The notes under the pieces were generated by a model, which saw nothing but the letters and a program-made list of their open reading frames with translations, was not told where the DNA came from and searched no databases. From an uncultured cyanobacterium (lineage in GTDB: Bacteria > Cyanobacteriota > Cyanobacteriia > CACIAM-69d): a stretch of 34,464 nucleotides of DNA. The translations under genes were made by a program, and so were the position numbers. Positions 16,571 through 25,718 of this stretch are shown here, piece by piece. Position 1 is the stretch's first letter, and every line of letters begins with the position of its first letter. Location of the stretch: assembly GCA_937883785.1 (NCBI GenBank), contig CALGDE010000087.1, forward strand, positions 1 to 34,464, given 5' to 3'.

Positions 16571-17548
16571 GTGGACGACGAGCTAATTTCAATTATTATC
16601 CCGGTCTTTAATGGGGCGAATACCCTGGCGGAAACGGTGGCGTCCCTGCGGGCACAGACGGATCAGCATTGGGAAGCGGTTATTGTTAACGATGGCTCGA
16701 CAGATAATACCGAGGGAATTGCCCAGAACTTGGCGCGCCAGGATCAACGGATACGGGTGATTTTTCAGGAGAATGCGGGACAGGCGATCGCCCGCAACCA
16801 TGGGTTAAAAACAGCACGGGGCTCCTTTATCGGATTCCTTGATGCAGATGATTGGTGGACAGGGGATAAGCTGGCAGATCAGCGACAGGCGCTGCGGGAC
16901 AATCCCCAAGCGGGCTTTGTCTATAGCTGGACAGACTACGTAGATGATCGCAATCAACTGCTGCACCCGGGCTTTCATAGGGGTCCCAGCGGGCAGATTT
17001 TTTTGGATTTGCTTGCCAATAATTTTATTGAAAATGGATCCAATCCTCTGGTGCGGCGATCGGCCCTAGAGGCGGTGGGGGGCTTTGAGTCCAGCTATAT
17101 TCCGGCGGAGGATTGGGATCTATGGCTAAAGCTAGCGGCAAACTTTGAGGGGATCGCCGTTGCCAAACCCCAAATTCGATATCGCGTTTCCGCCACCTCT
17201 TCCTCTGCCAGTTTGCATCGATTAGAAAAGGCCTGTGTGCGGGTGTTGGATCGCCATATTGACACTGCCCCCTCCCAATTCGCCGTTGAAGCTAGGGCAT
17301 TGAAACGCCCCGCTAAAGCTAGATTTTACAAAGGACTTGCCTGTAAAGCGTTAACCGCAGGGGCACCCAATCGTCAGCGAGGGTTAAATTCTGCTCGGTT
17401 GCTGGGGCTGGCGATTATTCACAACCCCCAGCTACTGGTTGAAATTAAGTTTTTGATAGTAATGGCGGTGAAAATTGGGCTGGTTTTGGTACTTTCTGTG
17501 GGGGGAATGGAGCGATCGCGCCAGTGGTTTAAAGCCCTCAAAGCCTAA
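16571..17548 (+). CDS. Family 2 glycosyltransferase
   Basis: 325-residue GT-A inverting glycosyltransferase. The N-terminal domain shows ISIIIPVFNGANTLAETVASL (residues 6-26), the nucleotide-binding NDGSTDNT (40-47), ENAGQAIARNHGL (67-79) and the metal-binding DADD at 91-94, followed by WTDYVD and the acceptor-side EDWDLWLKLA. A hydrophobic stretch close to the C terminus (FLIVMAVKIGLVLVLSV) may tether the protein to the membrane. It starts 23 bases after the ABC exporter stop, so the two are very likely co-transcribed, suggesting that the sugar it adds belongs to the exported molecule. Donor sugar cannot be deduced. Confidence 0.88.
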   Translation: MDDELISIIIPVFNGANTLAETVASLRAQTDQHWEAVIVNDGSTDNTEGIAQNLARQDQRIRVIFQENAGQAIARNHGLKTARGSFIGFLDADDWWTGDKLADQRQALRDNPQAGFVYSWTDYVDDRNQLLHPGFHRGPSGQIFLDLLANNFIENGSNPLVRRSALEAVGGFESSYIPAEDWDLWLKLAANFEGIAVAKPQIRYRVSATSSSASLHRLEKACVRVLDRHIDTAPSQFAVEARALKRPAKARFYKGLACKALTAGAPNRQRGLNSARLLGLAIIHNPQLLVEIKFLIVMAVKIGLVLVLSVGGMERSRQWFKALKA

Positions 17549-17869
17549 AAACATGACCCCGAGAGCGTGCCCTTGCCACTCCCGCTGCGATATCTGTTAA
17601 AGGCAACTAAAAAATAAAGGCTGACTTTATCAATTTCTTAGGATTCCGCTTGGAGATCCCGTCCAAAGGAAAACCACTTCAAGAGGCGCTTAAAACCCTA
17701 GGGGCTGTCGTCATTTAGACTTCAAAGTCTTTGACCGTAACGGTTTCAGCTCCTAGCGTTTTTTTGTTTTAAAAGGGCGTGTACTCCCCACTGTGTAAGG
17801 CTTTTAGCACTTAATTGGTGACACGCCCTAGGTTATCCTTGAGGCGACTAGTAGCCGGAAGTAGGGTTA
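17549..17869. other. Intergenic region holding a MITE-like element
   Basis: 321 bases between the GT2 gene and the amidase gene. Most of the right half is the repeat element at 17702-17828. The left half has a short hairpin (ATAAAG-GCTGA-CTTTAT, near 17612) but no gene. The amidase promoter and ribosome site (AGTAGGG shortly before the ATG) lie at the right end. Confidence 0.6.
17702..17828 (-). mobile_element. MITE-like repeat, copy A
   Basis: 127-bp sequence that on the minus strand runs from GGGCGTGTCACCAATTA to GACGACAGCCC. It aligns along its whole length with copy B at 30896-31021, with shared blocks such as GGGCGTGTC, CAATTA, AGGAGCTGAAACC versus GAGGCTGAAACCC, and GACAGCCC. The ends are imperfect inverted repeats (GGGCGTGTCxxCA against GGGCTGTCxTCA). 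CTA or CTAG flanks both ends, compatible with a short target duplication. It has no coding capacity, so it would need a transposase in trans. Confidence 0.7.
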
Positions 17870-19210
17870 ATGGGGCGAATTTTTTTGTCAGCGGGGCACG
17901 GCGGCGTTGAACAGGGCGTTGTGGACCTGGGGGTGCAGGTGGGGGAACTTACCGAAGCCGAACAGATGATACTGCTGCGGGACCAGGTGGCGCAGACGCT
18001 GGAATCGCGCGGGATTGCGGTGCTATCCGTGCCGGATGAGCTGAGCCTGCAACAGACGATCGCTTGGATCAACGCCCGGGCCCGCACGGGAGATTTTGCT
18101 GTGGAAATTCACGGGGATTCGTCAGACAATCCCTCCGTGCGCGGCATGACCGCCTATTACATTGCCAATAATCGCGATCGCCAACTCCACGCCGAATTAT
18201 TGCTGCGGTCCGTTTTTGCGCGGGTGCCCCAATTGGCCAACCGGGGAGCCCGCTCCGATACGGAAACGGGATTGGGCAGTCGGGTGTTTTGTCGCGATCC
18301 GAAAATTCCGTCCCTGTTGCTGGAGGTGGGCTTTCTAACCAACGCCGCCGATGCTTGGGTGATTCAAAATCGCCGCACGGAAATTGCAGCGGGCATCGCC
18401 GACGGCATGGGGCGAATTTTGGGGGTGCTGCCGGATATTGCCGCCCCCACCTATGAACAAATTGGCATTCGGGTGAACAATCAAACCTATCCGGAGCGGG
18501 GCTATTTAATTAACGGCAATTCCTACATTCCGATTAATTTGGCGGAGCGGTTGCGATCGCAAATTGGCGGCGATCTTTCCATTATTCGCGTGCGCTACCG
18601 CAACGTGGTTTACATCAAAGCGGTGGATTTGCGGGAATTTAACATCGCCGTGGGCTGGGATAACCCTAATCGCACCGTGGTGCTGCGCACGGTGCTGGAT
18701 ATTTGTGAAGGGATGATCGGGCGCATTATGGGGCACGGCAGCACGTCAGACTTTCAACTGATGGCGTTTTTGACCCGGGAGAATCCCAGCGCTCGGGAGC
18801 AGTTTCCCGATTTGCCCAACCTTTACCGGGAGGAAGCCAGCGCTGAGGGAGTTAGCTACGACGTGGCTTTTGCCCAAATGTGTACGGAAACGCGATTTTT
18901 ACAGTTTGGCGGTGGGCTGCAGTCGAGCCAAAATAATTTTGGGGGATTGGGGGATATTAGTGGTTTCGCCGACGGAGCATCGTTTATTAGCGCTCGGTTA
19001 GGGGTTCGGGCTCACATTCAACATTTAAAGGCCTACGCTAGTACAGAACCCTTGGCGAAGGAGGTGGTGGATCCGCGCTTTAGCTTTGTGCCACGGGGGT
19101 CGGCGGCGGAGGTGCAGCAGTTAACGGGACGATGGTCCGATGACCCAAATTATGGGGATAAGGTTATTTCGCGTTTACGGCAGCTTTATGAGTTGGCTCA
19201 GTTTTTGTAG
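17870..19210 (+). CDS. tftA: N-acetylmuramoyl-L-alanine amidase / glucosaminidase-like protein, TftA type
   Basis: 446 residues with three parts. Residues 1-185 are an Amidase_3 zinc amidase: FLSAGHGG with His10, VEIHGDSS with His81 and LLLEVGFLTN with catalytic Glu152. Residues about 200-280 resemble a substrate-binding YLINGNSYIPINLAERL segment of the copper-amine-oxidase-N type. Residues about 285-446 resemble a GH73-like glucosaminidase with candidate catalytic Glu340 in QMCTETRFLQFGG and the RLGVRAHIQHLKAYAS motif. This architecture matches, from memory, the cyanobacterial hormogonium tapered-terminus morphoprotein TftA, which shapes filament ends; the symbol is given on that basis. No signal peptide is visible at this start, although the substrate is periplasmic. 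Ribosome-like AGTAGGG precedes the ATG. Confidence 0.75.
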   Translation: MGRIFLSAGHGGVEQGVVDLGVQVGELTEAEQMILLRDQVAQTLESRGIAVLSVPDELSLQQTIAWINARARTGDFAVEIHGDSSDNPSVRGMTAYYIANNRDRQLHAELLLRSVFARVPQLANRGARSDTETGLGSRVFCRDPKIPSLLLEVGFLTNAADAWVIQNRRTEIAAGIADGMGRILGVLPDIAAPTYEQIGIRVNNQTYPERGYLINGNSYIPINLAERLRSQIGGDLSIIRVRYRNVVYIKAVDLREFNIAVGWDNPNRTVVLRTVLDICEGMIGRIMGHGSTSDFQLMAFLTRENPSAREQFPDLPNLYREEASAEGVSYDVAFAQMCTETRFLQFGGGLQSSQNNFGGLGDISGFADGASFISARLGVRAHIQHLKAYASTEPLAKEVVDPRFSFVPRGSAAEVQQLTGRWSDDPNYGDKVISRLRQLYELAQFL

Positions 19211-19357
19211 GGAATTTTTTTGCAGGGAGGTCCGCAGAAGGACCGATTACGCTACTGATTACGCCACCAATAGTTACGCCACCCATTTCGACGTTAACGA
19301 TGATCGGGATGATGCCGATGGTTACAACACTGGCGATCGCGGCGGGGCAAGTCACCG

Positions 19358-21337
19358 ATGGTAAATTCCTCGTCCTTAGGATCGCGCTTTAGAACCCAGA
19401 TTCCTCGGGGGCGATCGCCCAAGGAACGCCCCACCTTACGCACCTTACAAGTGGCCGCCTTGGTGGGCATCATTATCGTGGCACTGCGGACCCTGGGACT
19501 TTTGCAGGGGCTAGAGCTAGGAGCATTCGACAACATGGTGGAAGCCCTGCCTTTGGCTCCCCCCGACGATCGCGTGGTGATTGTGGAATTTTCCGAAACG
19601 GATTTGCAACGCTTTCAACAGTGGCCCCTAACGGACCGCACCCTGGCGGAGTTGCTGCGCACCATTCAATCGGGAAACCCTCGGACCGTAGGGCTGGATA
19701 TTGTGCGCGACTTTGCCGTGCCTCCCGGTAAACGGCAGCTCGACGACGTTTTCCAAACCATGCCCAACCTGGTGGGCATTCGCAGCGTCACCTGGGGAAA
19801 AGAGGACAGTCGTATAGAAGCGCCGCCCCTACTGCTGGAACAGGGGCAGGTGGCCGCATCGGATTTGCTGCTGGACGATGATTTGCGGGTGCGGCGAGGG
19901 CTATTGTCCCTGGTGGACGAACGGGGGGAGCTTTGGTTTGGGCTGGGGGCTCGGCTCGCCTTGGATTACTTAGCCGCTGATGATATTTACCTGGAGCCCA
20001 TCGCGGAAAAGCAGGGGGTTTATCGCCTGGGGGAGGGGCTTTTTAAGGAGCTACACCGCACCGTGGGCAGCTATATCAACCTGTACACGGCGGGCTACCA
20101 GGTGCTGTTGCGCTACCGTGGTTTGGGCTGTGCGGATCCCCAAATGACCCCAGGATGTCGCTTTCGACGGATTCGGGCAACGGAGCTGCTGCGGGGGGAG
20201 GTGGATCCGTCGGTATTGCGCGATCGCCTGGTGCTCATTGGAGTCACCGCCGACAGCCTTAAGGACACCTATGCCACTCCGTACCGCATTGACGGGCAGC
20301 GGGCTGAATCGGTACCGGGGGTGGAAATTCATGCCACCATCGCCAGCCAGGTGCTGTCCACGGCCATCGACGGTGAATCGAGCCTGAAAACCTGGTCCGA
20401 TTCCCTAGAGGTGGGGTGGATTTTGCTGTGGGCCCTGGTGGGCGGGGTCACCATCGGCAAGCTAAAGCGTCTGGATTTAAGCGTGCTGTCCCTGCTGGGG
20501 CTCTCCACCCTGCTGGTGGGCATCAGCTACGGAGCCCTGGTGATAGGCTTTTGGATTCCCCTGGTGCCGCCACTGATGGCATTTTTGGGGGGCTCAGTGG
20601 CCAATTTGGCGGAAATTGCGAACCGGGAGCGGCGCGATCGCCAATTACTGATGGGAATGTTCGAAAAATACGTGGCTCCCCAGGTGGCGGAGTTAATCTG
20701 GCAAAGCCGCAGCCAGGTGATTCGCCAGGGGCGATTTGTGGGACAGGAAATGATCGCCACCGTACTCTTCACCGACCTGGTGGGCTTTAGTACAATCGCC
20801 ACTAAAACCACCCCCAACGAACTGATGGCTTGGCTTAATGAATATATGAACGCCATGACCCAGGTGGTGGTAAGCCACAATGGGGTCGTCAATAAGTTTA
20901 TTGGCGATGCCATTATGGCGGCTTTCGGCGTGCCTTTACCGCGATCGCGCCAGGGTCAAATGCAACAGGACGCCATCAATGGGGTGCGATGTGCCGTGGA
21001 AATGGCCGAGCAACTGCGCCAACTCAACATTATGTGGAAGCAACGGGGCTGGCCCACCGTGTCCATGCGCATCGGTATCGCCACAGGACTAGTCACCACA
21101 GGGTGTTTGGGCGGGGCACGGCGGCTAGAATTCACCATTATTGGCGACACGGTAAACGTAGCCTCCCGCCTGGAAGGCTTCGACAAAGAATCTTTTCAGG
21201 GAGAATGCCGAATTCTAATTTCGGAAGAAACCCAACAGTATGTGTCCACTCGCTTTTCCACAGCGTTTTTCGCCGACGCCGTTCTCCGGGGACGCAAGAC
21301 CCACAGCAACATTTATCAGGTGTTTCCCGAGTGGTAG
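19358..21337 (+). CDS. CHASE2-domain class III adenylate/guanylate cyclase
   Basis: 659-residue membrane sensor. One N-terminal membrane helix (about residues 28-48) precedes an extracytoplasmic CHASE2 domain (about 50-345; EFSETDLQRFQQWPLTDRTLAELL and LVLIGVTADSLKDTYATPY are typical). Membrane helices (about 350-415) lead into a class III cyclase domain (about 465-625). Metal-binding Asp473 (FTDLVGFS) and Asp517 (NKFIGDAIM) are present. Lys513 and Thr593 (EFTIIGDTVNVASR) occupy the base-specifying positions; the Lys/Thr pair is found in cyanobacterial adenylate cyclases, so cAMP is the likely product. The transition-state Asn600 and Arg are also retained, so it should be active. It lies in the polysaccharide block, and a signal that it senses is unknown. 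Confidence 0.9.
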   Translation: MVNSSSLGSRFRTQIPRGRSPKERPTLRTLQVAALVGIIIVALRTLGLLQGLELGAFDNMVEALPLAPPDDRVVIVEFSETDLQRFQQWPLTDRTLAELLRTIQSGNPRTVGLDIVRDFAVPPGKRQLDDVFQTMPNLVGIRSVTWGKEDSRIEAPPLLLEQGQVAASDLLLDDDLRVRRGLLSLVDERGELWFGLGARLALDYLAADDIYLEPIAEKQGVYRLGEGLFKELHRTVGSYINLYTAGYQVLLRYRGLGCADPQMTPGCRFRRIRATELLRGEVDPSVLRDRLVLIGVTADSLKDTYATPYRIDGQRAESVPGVEIHATIASQVLSTAIDGESSLKTWSDSLEVGWILLWALVGGVTIGKLKRLDLSVLSLLGLSTLLVGISYGALVIGFWIPLVPPLMAFLGGSVANLAEIANRERRDRQLLMGMFEKYVAPQVAELIWQSRSQVIRQGRFVGQEMIATVLFTDLVGFSTIATKTTPNELMAWLNEYMNAMTQVVVSHNGVVNKFIGDAIMAAFGVPLPRSRQGQMQQDAINGVRCAVEMAEQLRQLNIMWKQRGWPTVSMRIGIATGLVTTGCLGGARRLEFTIIGDTVNVASRLEGFDKESFQGECRILISEETQQYVSTRFSTAFFADAVLRGRKTHSNIYQVFPEW

Positions 21338-21473
21338 GCAACCGTCAGTGGCATACAGCGGCTATGCCCTTCTTATAACGGTCTAATCCCAGGACAGCCT
21401 TAGGCGCTGGTCTAGGGCGCGTGGTATTTTGTCTGAGGATATTTGACGATCGCCGGGCGAGCGAACCAGACCT

Positions 21474-24400
21474 GTGGAATCAACAATTATTGTGGTGGCG
21501 GGGGTGCCGGCAGATTATGGCGATCGCCTCGGGTCGGTGCTGTGTAAAGCGGGTGGACAGCCGGTTGGGGCGGCATTGGACCAGTGGATTGATGATGCGC
21601 TGGTGTCCCAGGGGTTGGCGACCCCAGGAGTGTTGGCCCGGAACCCGGAGGCGGTGGGGGAAAGTTTAGCCCGCCGCGCTAAGGATTTGGGGGCACATTG
21701 GCAGGCGCGAGGCGGAATTATTGTGGCCTATGCGCCTCGGATTACGCTGTTTTTGCGCCAGTGGATGCAGTGGTTGCCGACGGCGAGATTTTTGCTCACC
21801 TATCGAGCCCCCTGGGTGTCTTTGGATAATTTATACGGACACCACAGCCATCGCGGTGGGGATGGGGCGGCGGATCCCTTTAGCCATGACCCAGAGCGGG
21901 CGGTGGGGGTAGTGGAGCACCATTATCGGGAATTGCTGAGTTTTCGTCGGGATTTTCGGGACCAAACGGCGGCGGTTAATCTAGATAGCTTTGAACAGCA
22001 GCCGGGGCGAGTGATTGATGCGCTGCTGGGGGATCGCCGGTTTATTCCGGTGCCGTCTCCCACCGAGCTGGTGCTGCCAGGAAATGATGATCGGGTGTGG
22101 CGGAGTCGCGTGCACCTGTTGAGCAAAAACCACTCAAAAACCTTGGCCCTTTACGGTGAGCTCAATGCGCTGGCGCTGGCGGAAGCGGCGATCGCCCCCT
22201 TGCCCAATCCGTTTACCGAAGCCGATCCGGCACCGTCGGATCAACCCCTGCGGGATTGGGCCCATAGCGCTCGCAGTCGGGGGTTGGCGGCGCGATCCCA
22301 GGAGGCGTTTGCCCAGCAAACCGACGAGGTGCGGATTCTGCGGAAACAGGTAAGGACCTTGGAGCTGGCGGTGGATCAGGCCCAGTTTCAAAAGCATCAG
22401 GCCCAAAGCAGTACGGGACAATTTCAGGCGCGCATTTATGATTTGGAGCCGGCGATCGCCCAGCTTCAGGAACAGCTTGAACAGTTGCACGCCCGCTATG
22501 AGCAACAGCGCACCTTGCTGGGCACCCACCATACCCAGGTCCAATATTTAACGGAGGCGCTGGAGGATAACAGGGAGCGTGATCGCCTAAAAGACGCCCT
22601 GGAAGATGCGCTGGTTAACCAGAAGCAAGTGGAGGCGGCCCTGGAGCGAGAGCACCAGCGCTATGAGCGGGCAAAAAATACCCTCGCCACCAGCCAGGCG
22701 CGGTTTAACGAAGCCCAGGTGCGGCTACACCAAGCCCAAGATGCCTTGACGGCCATGCGCACCAGCAAGTTTTGGAAGTTGCGCAATCGTTGGTTTAAGT
22801 TCAAAGGCAAGGTGGGGGGCGACAGTTTCCAGGATTTGGACCGTCGGCTGTTTCCCCAGTTATTAAAGGCGTTGGAGTTGGCACCGGTGCCGCCGCTGCC
22901 CCCCGATATTGAAATCGACGTGGAGGCGGAAAAGTCTACCATTCGCGCCACGTTGGATTTGCATTTTCCCCAGGTGTCCCACCCCCAAACCCGCATTGCC
23001 CTGGCCCTGTTTGACCGGGACTATTATTTGGAAACCTATCCTGATTTGGCGGAGGCGATCGCCCAATTGCGGTTTGTGGACCTGTTTAGCCACTTTATTC
23101 GCAGCGGGGCGGCGGAGGGGCGCAACCCCAGCCTGTTGTTTAACGCCCAGTACTATGGCGAGCAAAATCCCTCGGTGGCAAAGCAGGTGGCGGCGGGCAA
23201 ATACACCAGCTTTTTCGACCATTTTATTCAGGTGGGCATGGGCAAGGGGCTCAATCCCTGTGCCGCATTTGACAACGATTTTTATATCAACGAGTATCCC
23301 GATGTGGCGGGGCTGGTGGACGTGGGACAGGTGTCGTCTGCCTTTGAGCACTATGTGCTGTACGGCGGTCAGGAGGGGCGGTTGCCGCTTCCGCTGCCGG
23401 AAATGGAAGAGCGGCAGATGGAAGAGCTGGGCGATCGCCGCACCATGGTGGCGTTTATTTCGGGCTGTGCCGGTGCGCCTTACCGCTATCGCTGCGAACA
23501 TCAGGCGGCAATTTTGGAATCCTTGGGCTACACCGTGGCGCTATTTGAAGTGGGGCAATATCCCCATGACGAGCTGCTGGAGCGGTTCCGGGTGATTGTG
23601 ATGCACCGGGTACCTTACCATCGGGCCCTAGACGGGCTAATTTCAGACGCCCAGGAGCGGGGCATTCGGGTGATCTTCGAAACGGATGACTGGGTGTTTG
23701 AGCCAGAAATGCTCCACCAAATTGAGGATGCGCGGGAAAGCGACGGGGAGACCCAGCTGTTTTACACGGAAATGGTAAAGCAGTTCCAGCGGGCGATCGC
23801 CCAGTGTGACGGGGTAACGGTGAGCACGCCCCTGCTGAGGGATGCGGTGTTGGCGCAAAATCCTGAGGCGCGGGTGGCGGTGTTGCCCAATCGCATTAGC
23901 CCGGCCATGGAGCGGGTGGCGATCGCGGCCCTAGAACAAGAGCGCCCGGCGGCGGATCAGGATATTGTGCGCATCAGCTACTTCAGCGGCACCCGCACCC
24001 ACCAACAGGATTTTGAACAGTGCGTGGGGGCGATCGCCACGGTGCTGGATCAATTCCCCCAGGTGCGACTACGCATTGTGGGGCATTTGGAAGTGCCGGA
24101 AACCCTGGCGGAAACATTGGGGAATCGCCTGGAAACCTTGCCCATCGTGCCCTGGCAAAAACTGCCGGCGCTATACCGCGACACCGACATTAACCTGGCA
24201 CCGTTGAATCCCCACGTGCCCTTTACCGCCGGTAAAAGCGAGCTGAAATTTGTGGAGGCGGGACTAATGGGGGTGCCCACGGTGGCGTCGCAGTGGGGGC
24301 CTTACGCACAAACCATCACCAGCGGCCACAACGGCTGGCTTTGTGAAACGGAGGCGGATTGGGTTGAAGCACTGAGGCAGCTAATCGAAAATCCTGACCT

Positions 24401-25718
24401 GCGTCAGCAGCTAGGAGAAACGGCTCAGACGGAGGTGCGCGATCGCTACCTAACCCGCTCGGCGCTGGTGGATAGCTGGCAGGCGTGGCAATGGGTGCTA
24501 ACGGAGCCGCCCCTGTGCGGTGAGGCGCGGAAATTGACCTTAGGTATCGTCGTTTGGTGTGACAGCGCATTGGCGGAGGATTTGCATCGGTGGTCCTCCT
24601 GGGATTACGGCATTGCAGCGTTGGCGAAGCTCTTGGGCGACTCCGGCCACGAGGTCACGGTGTATCTCCAGGGGGATCCAGCCCTAAGCAATCACGATTT
24701 TCTGGAGCGGAAGCGGGTTTGGGATGACCGGTTGGCGGGCTCCGTGGCGGAGGTGGACTATTTTGAACATCGCCGCCAGCGTCCGGTGGTGTGTGATGTG
24801 GCGATCGCCACCCATTGGCAAACAGCCTACGCGGTGGCGGATTTGGAACGGGTGCGGCTGCGGGTGCAGTGGATGATGGCGGATCCGACGTCGTCGTCAC
24901 CGTTGGGCGATCGCCAGGGGGAGGCGAAAAACGCCAGTGTGTTCTTGCCCCTGCGTCCCATCGCCGTGGGAGAGGAACTGCGCCACACCCTGGTGCAAAC
25001 GCCGGGATTCCGCAATGTGGTGGACGCGGTGCCCCTACCCTTAGCGCCGGAATTTACGGAAACGGAGCCCCAGCCAGAGCGTCATTTACTCCCCGATGGC
25101 TCAGTAAATGTGCTGTGGTTCGACGACCCCAACACAGACCCGGCGGTGCGATTCCAGGTGTTGGCAACCTTGGCACAGTTGCAACGGGAATACGACGAAA
25201 AACTGCTTGTGCAGTGCTACGGACGCCCAGCGCCAGCAGGCTTCGAAGCGGAGCATGGACTGCGCCACTTAGGAAAGGTGGCCGATAACTCAACGCGATC
25301 CCAGCTCTTTAGCCTCAGCAATATTCACGGGGCGATCGCCCCATCATCGGTGCAGGTCACCGTTGAGGCGATCGCTTGTGGCTGCGTGGGGGTGGTGCTT
25401 GGGGAGGACCCCTTAGATGATTTGGGGGATTTTGTGGTGGAATCGCCGCTGGATCCAGATAGCTTTGCCAGCCATTTACGACAGTTAATTGACGATGCCC
25501 AGCGACGCAGTGCCCTGGCGGAAAAAGGTGCAGCTTGGGCAAGGGAATTAACCTGGGAAAAAACCGTCGAAGCCACCTTAGAAATTATTAACCAAATCAC
25601 ATTTTTAGGGGCTGATCTTTTAGGGGCTGATTCAGGAACCAGCAACACGATTCCATCTTCTAAGGATTCTGACAACTCGGAAGAAGAGAGACTTGAAAAG
25701 GGTGAAGATTGTGATTAG
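21474..25718 (+). CDS. Giant multidomain glycosyltransferase (sulfotransferase-like N terminus, coiled coil, YPDVA repeats, two GT-B regions)
   Basis: 1414 residues; GTG start, no clear ribosome site. Residues 1-200 resemble a sulfotransferase fold, but the 5'-phosphosulfate loop is degenerate (VVAGVPADYGDRLGSVL lacks SGT). Residues about 280-440 are a coiled coil rich in Gln, Glu and Leu, ending in TSKFWKLRNRWFKFK, a junction common in cyanobacterial polysaccharide glycosyltransferases. Residues about 515-640 contain three repeats of the DYYLETYPDLA...FSHFIRSGAAEGRNP kind. Residues about 655-1010 are a GT4-like domain (RYRCEHQAAIL; ETDDWVFEP; FTAGKSELKFVEAGLMGVPTV). Residues about 1020-1380 look like a second, more diverged GT-B protein ending in a family-like C-terminal helix. 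The next gene overlaps its stop by 8 bases. Acceptor and donor unknown; the tight operon indicates glycan assembly. Confidence 0.8.
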   Translation: MESTIIVVAGVPADYGDRLGSVLCKAGGQPVGAALDQWIDDALVSQGLATPGVLARNPEAVGESLARRAKDLGAHWQARGGIIVAYAPRITLFLRQWMQWLPTARFLLTYRAPWVSLDNLYGHHSHRGGDGAADPFSHDPERAVGVVEHHYRELLSFRRDFRDQTAAVNLDSFEQQPGRVIDALLGDRRFIPVPSPTELVLPGNDDRVWRSRVHLLSKNHSKTLALYGELNALALAEAAIAPLPNPFTEADPAPSDQPLRDWAHSARSRGLAARSQEAFAQQTDEVRILRKQVRTLELAVDQAQFQKHQAQSSTGQFQARIYDLEPAIAQLQEQLEQLHARYEQQRTLLGTHHTQVQYLTEALEDNRERDRLKDALEDALVNQKQVEAALEREHQRYERAKNTLATSQARFNEAQVRLHQAQDALTAMRTSKFWKLRNRWFKFKGKVGGDSFQDLDRRLFPQLLKALELAPVPPLPPDIEIDVEAEKSTIRATLDLHFPQVSHPQTRIALALFDRDYYLETYPDLAEAIAQLRFVDLFSHFIRSGAAEGRNPSLLFNAQYYGEQNPSVAKQVAAGKYTSFFDHFIQVGMGKGLNPCAAFDNDFYINEYPDVAGLVDVGQVSSAFEHYVLYGGQEGRLPLPLPEMEERQMEELGDRRTMVAFISGCAGAPYRYRCEHQAAILESLGYTVALFEVGQYPHDELLERFRVIVMHRVPYHRALDGLISDAQERGIRVIFETDDWVFEPEMLHQIEDARESDGETQLFYTEMVKQFQRAIAQCDGVTVSTPLLRDAVLAQNPEARVAVLPNRISPAMERVAIAALEQERPAADQDIVRISYFSGTRTHQQDFEQCVGAIATVLDQFPQVRLRIVGHLEVPETLAETLGNRLETLPIVPWQKLPALYRDTDINLAPLNPHVPFTAGKSELKFVEAGLMGVPTVASQWGPYAQTITSGHNGWLCETEADWVEALRQLIENPDLRQQLGETAQTEVRDRYLTRSALVDSWQAWQWVLTEPPLCGEARKLTLGIVVWCDSALAEDLHRWSSWDYGIAALAKLLGDSGHEVTVYLQGDPALSNHDFLERKRVWDDRLAGSVAEVDYFEHRRQRPVVCDVAIATHWQTAYAVADLERVRLRVQWMMADPTSSSPLGDRQGEAKNASVFLPLRPIAVGEELRHTLVQTPGFRNVVDAVPLPLAPEFTETEPQPERHLLPDGSVNVLWFDDPNTDPAVRFQVLATLAQLQREYDEKLLVQCYGRPAPAGFEAEHGLRHLGKVADNSTRSQLFSLSNIHGAIAPSSVQVTVEAIACGCVGVVLGEDPLDDLGDFVVESPLDPDSFASHLRQLIDDAQRRSALAEKGAAWARELTWEKTVEATLEIINQITFLGADLLGADSGTSNTIPSSKDSDNSEEERLEKGEDCD
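25698..25702 (+). promoter_or_regulatory. Ribosome binding site deciding the start of the tandem GT2 gene
   Basis: AAGGG is 8 bases before GTG 25711. That GTG overlaps the preceding stop (GTGATTAG), an arrangement typical of translational coupling, and makes the TTG at 25693 unnecessary. Confidence 0.6.

Noticed and set aside
19140-19364. Short frames with YATDYATNSYATH-like repeats between the amidase and cyclase genes
   Set aside because: They arise from imperfect GATTACGC-type repeats in a 147-base gap and overlap both neighbours; no sign of translation.
22863-23595. Frames of 212 and 228 codons inside the giant glycosyltransferase gene
   Set aside because: They are Trp- and Arg-rich alternative-frame readings of the repeat and GT4 region and have no starts with ribosome sites.
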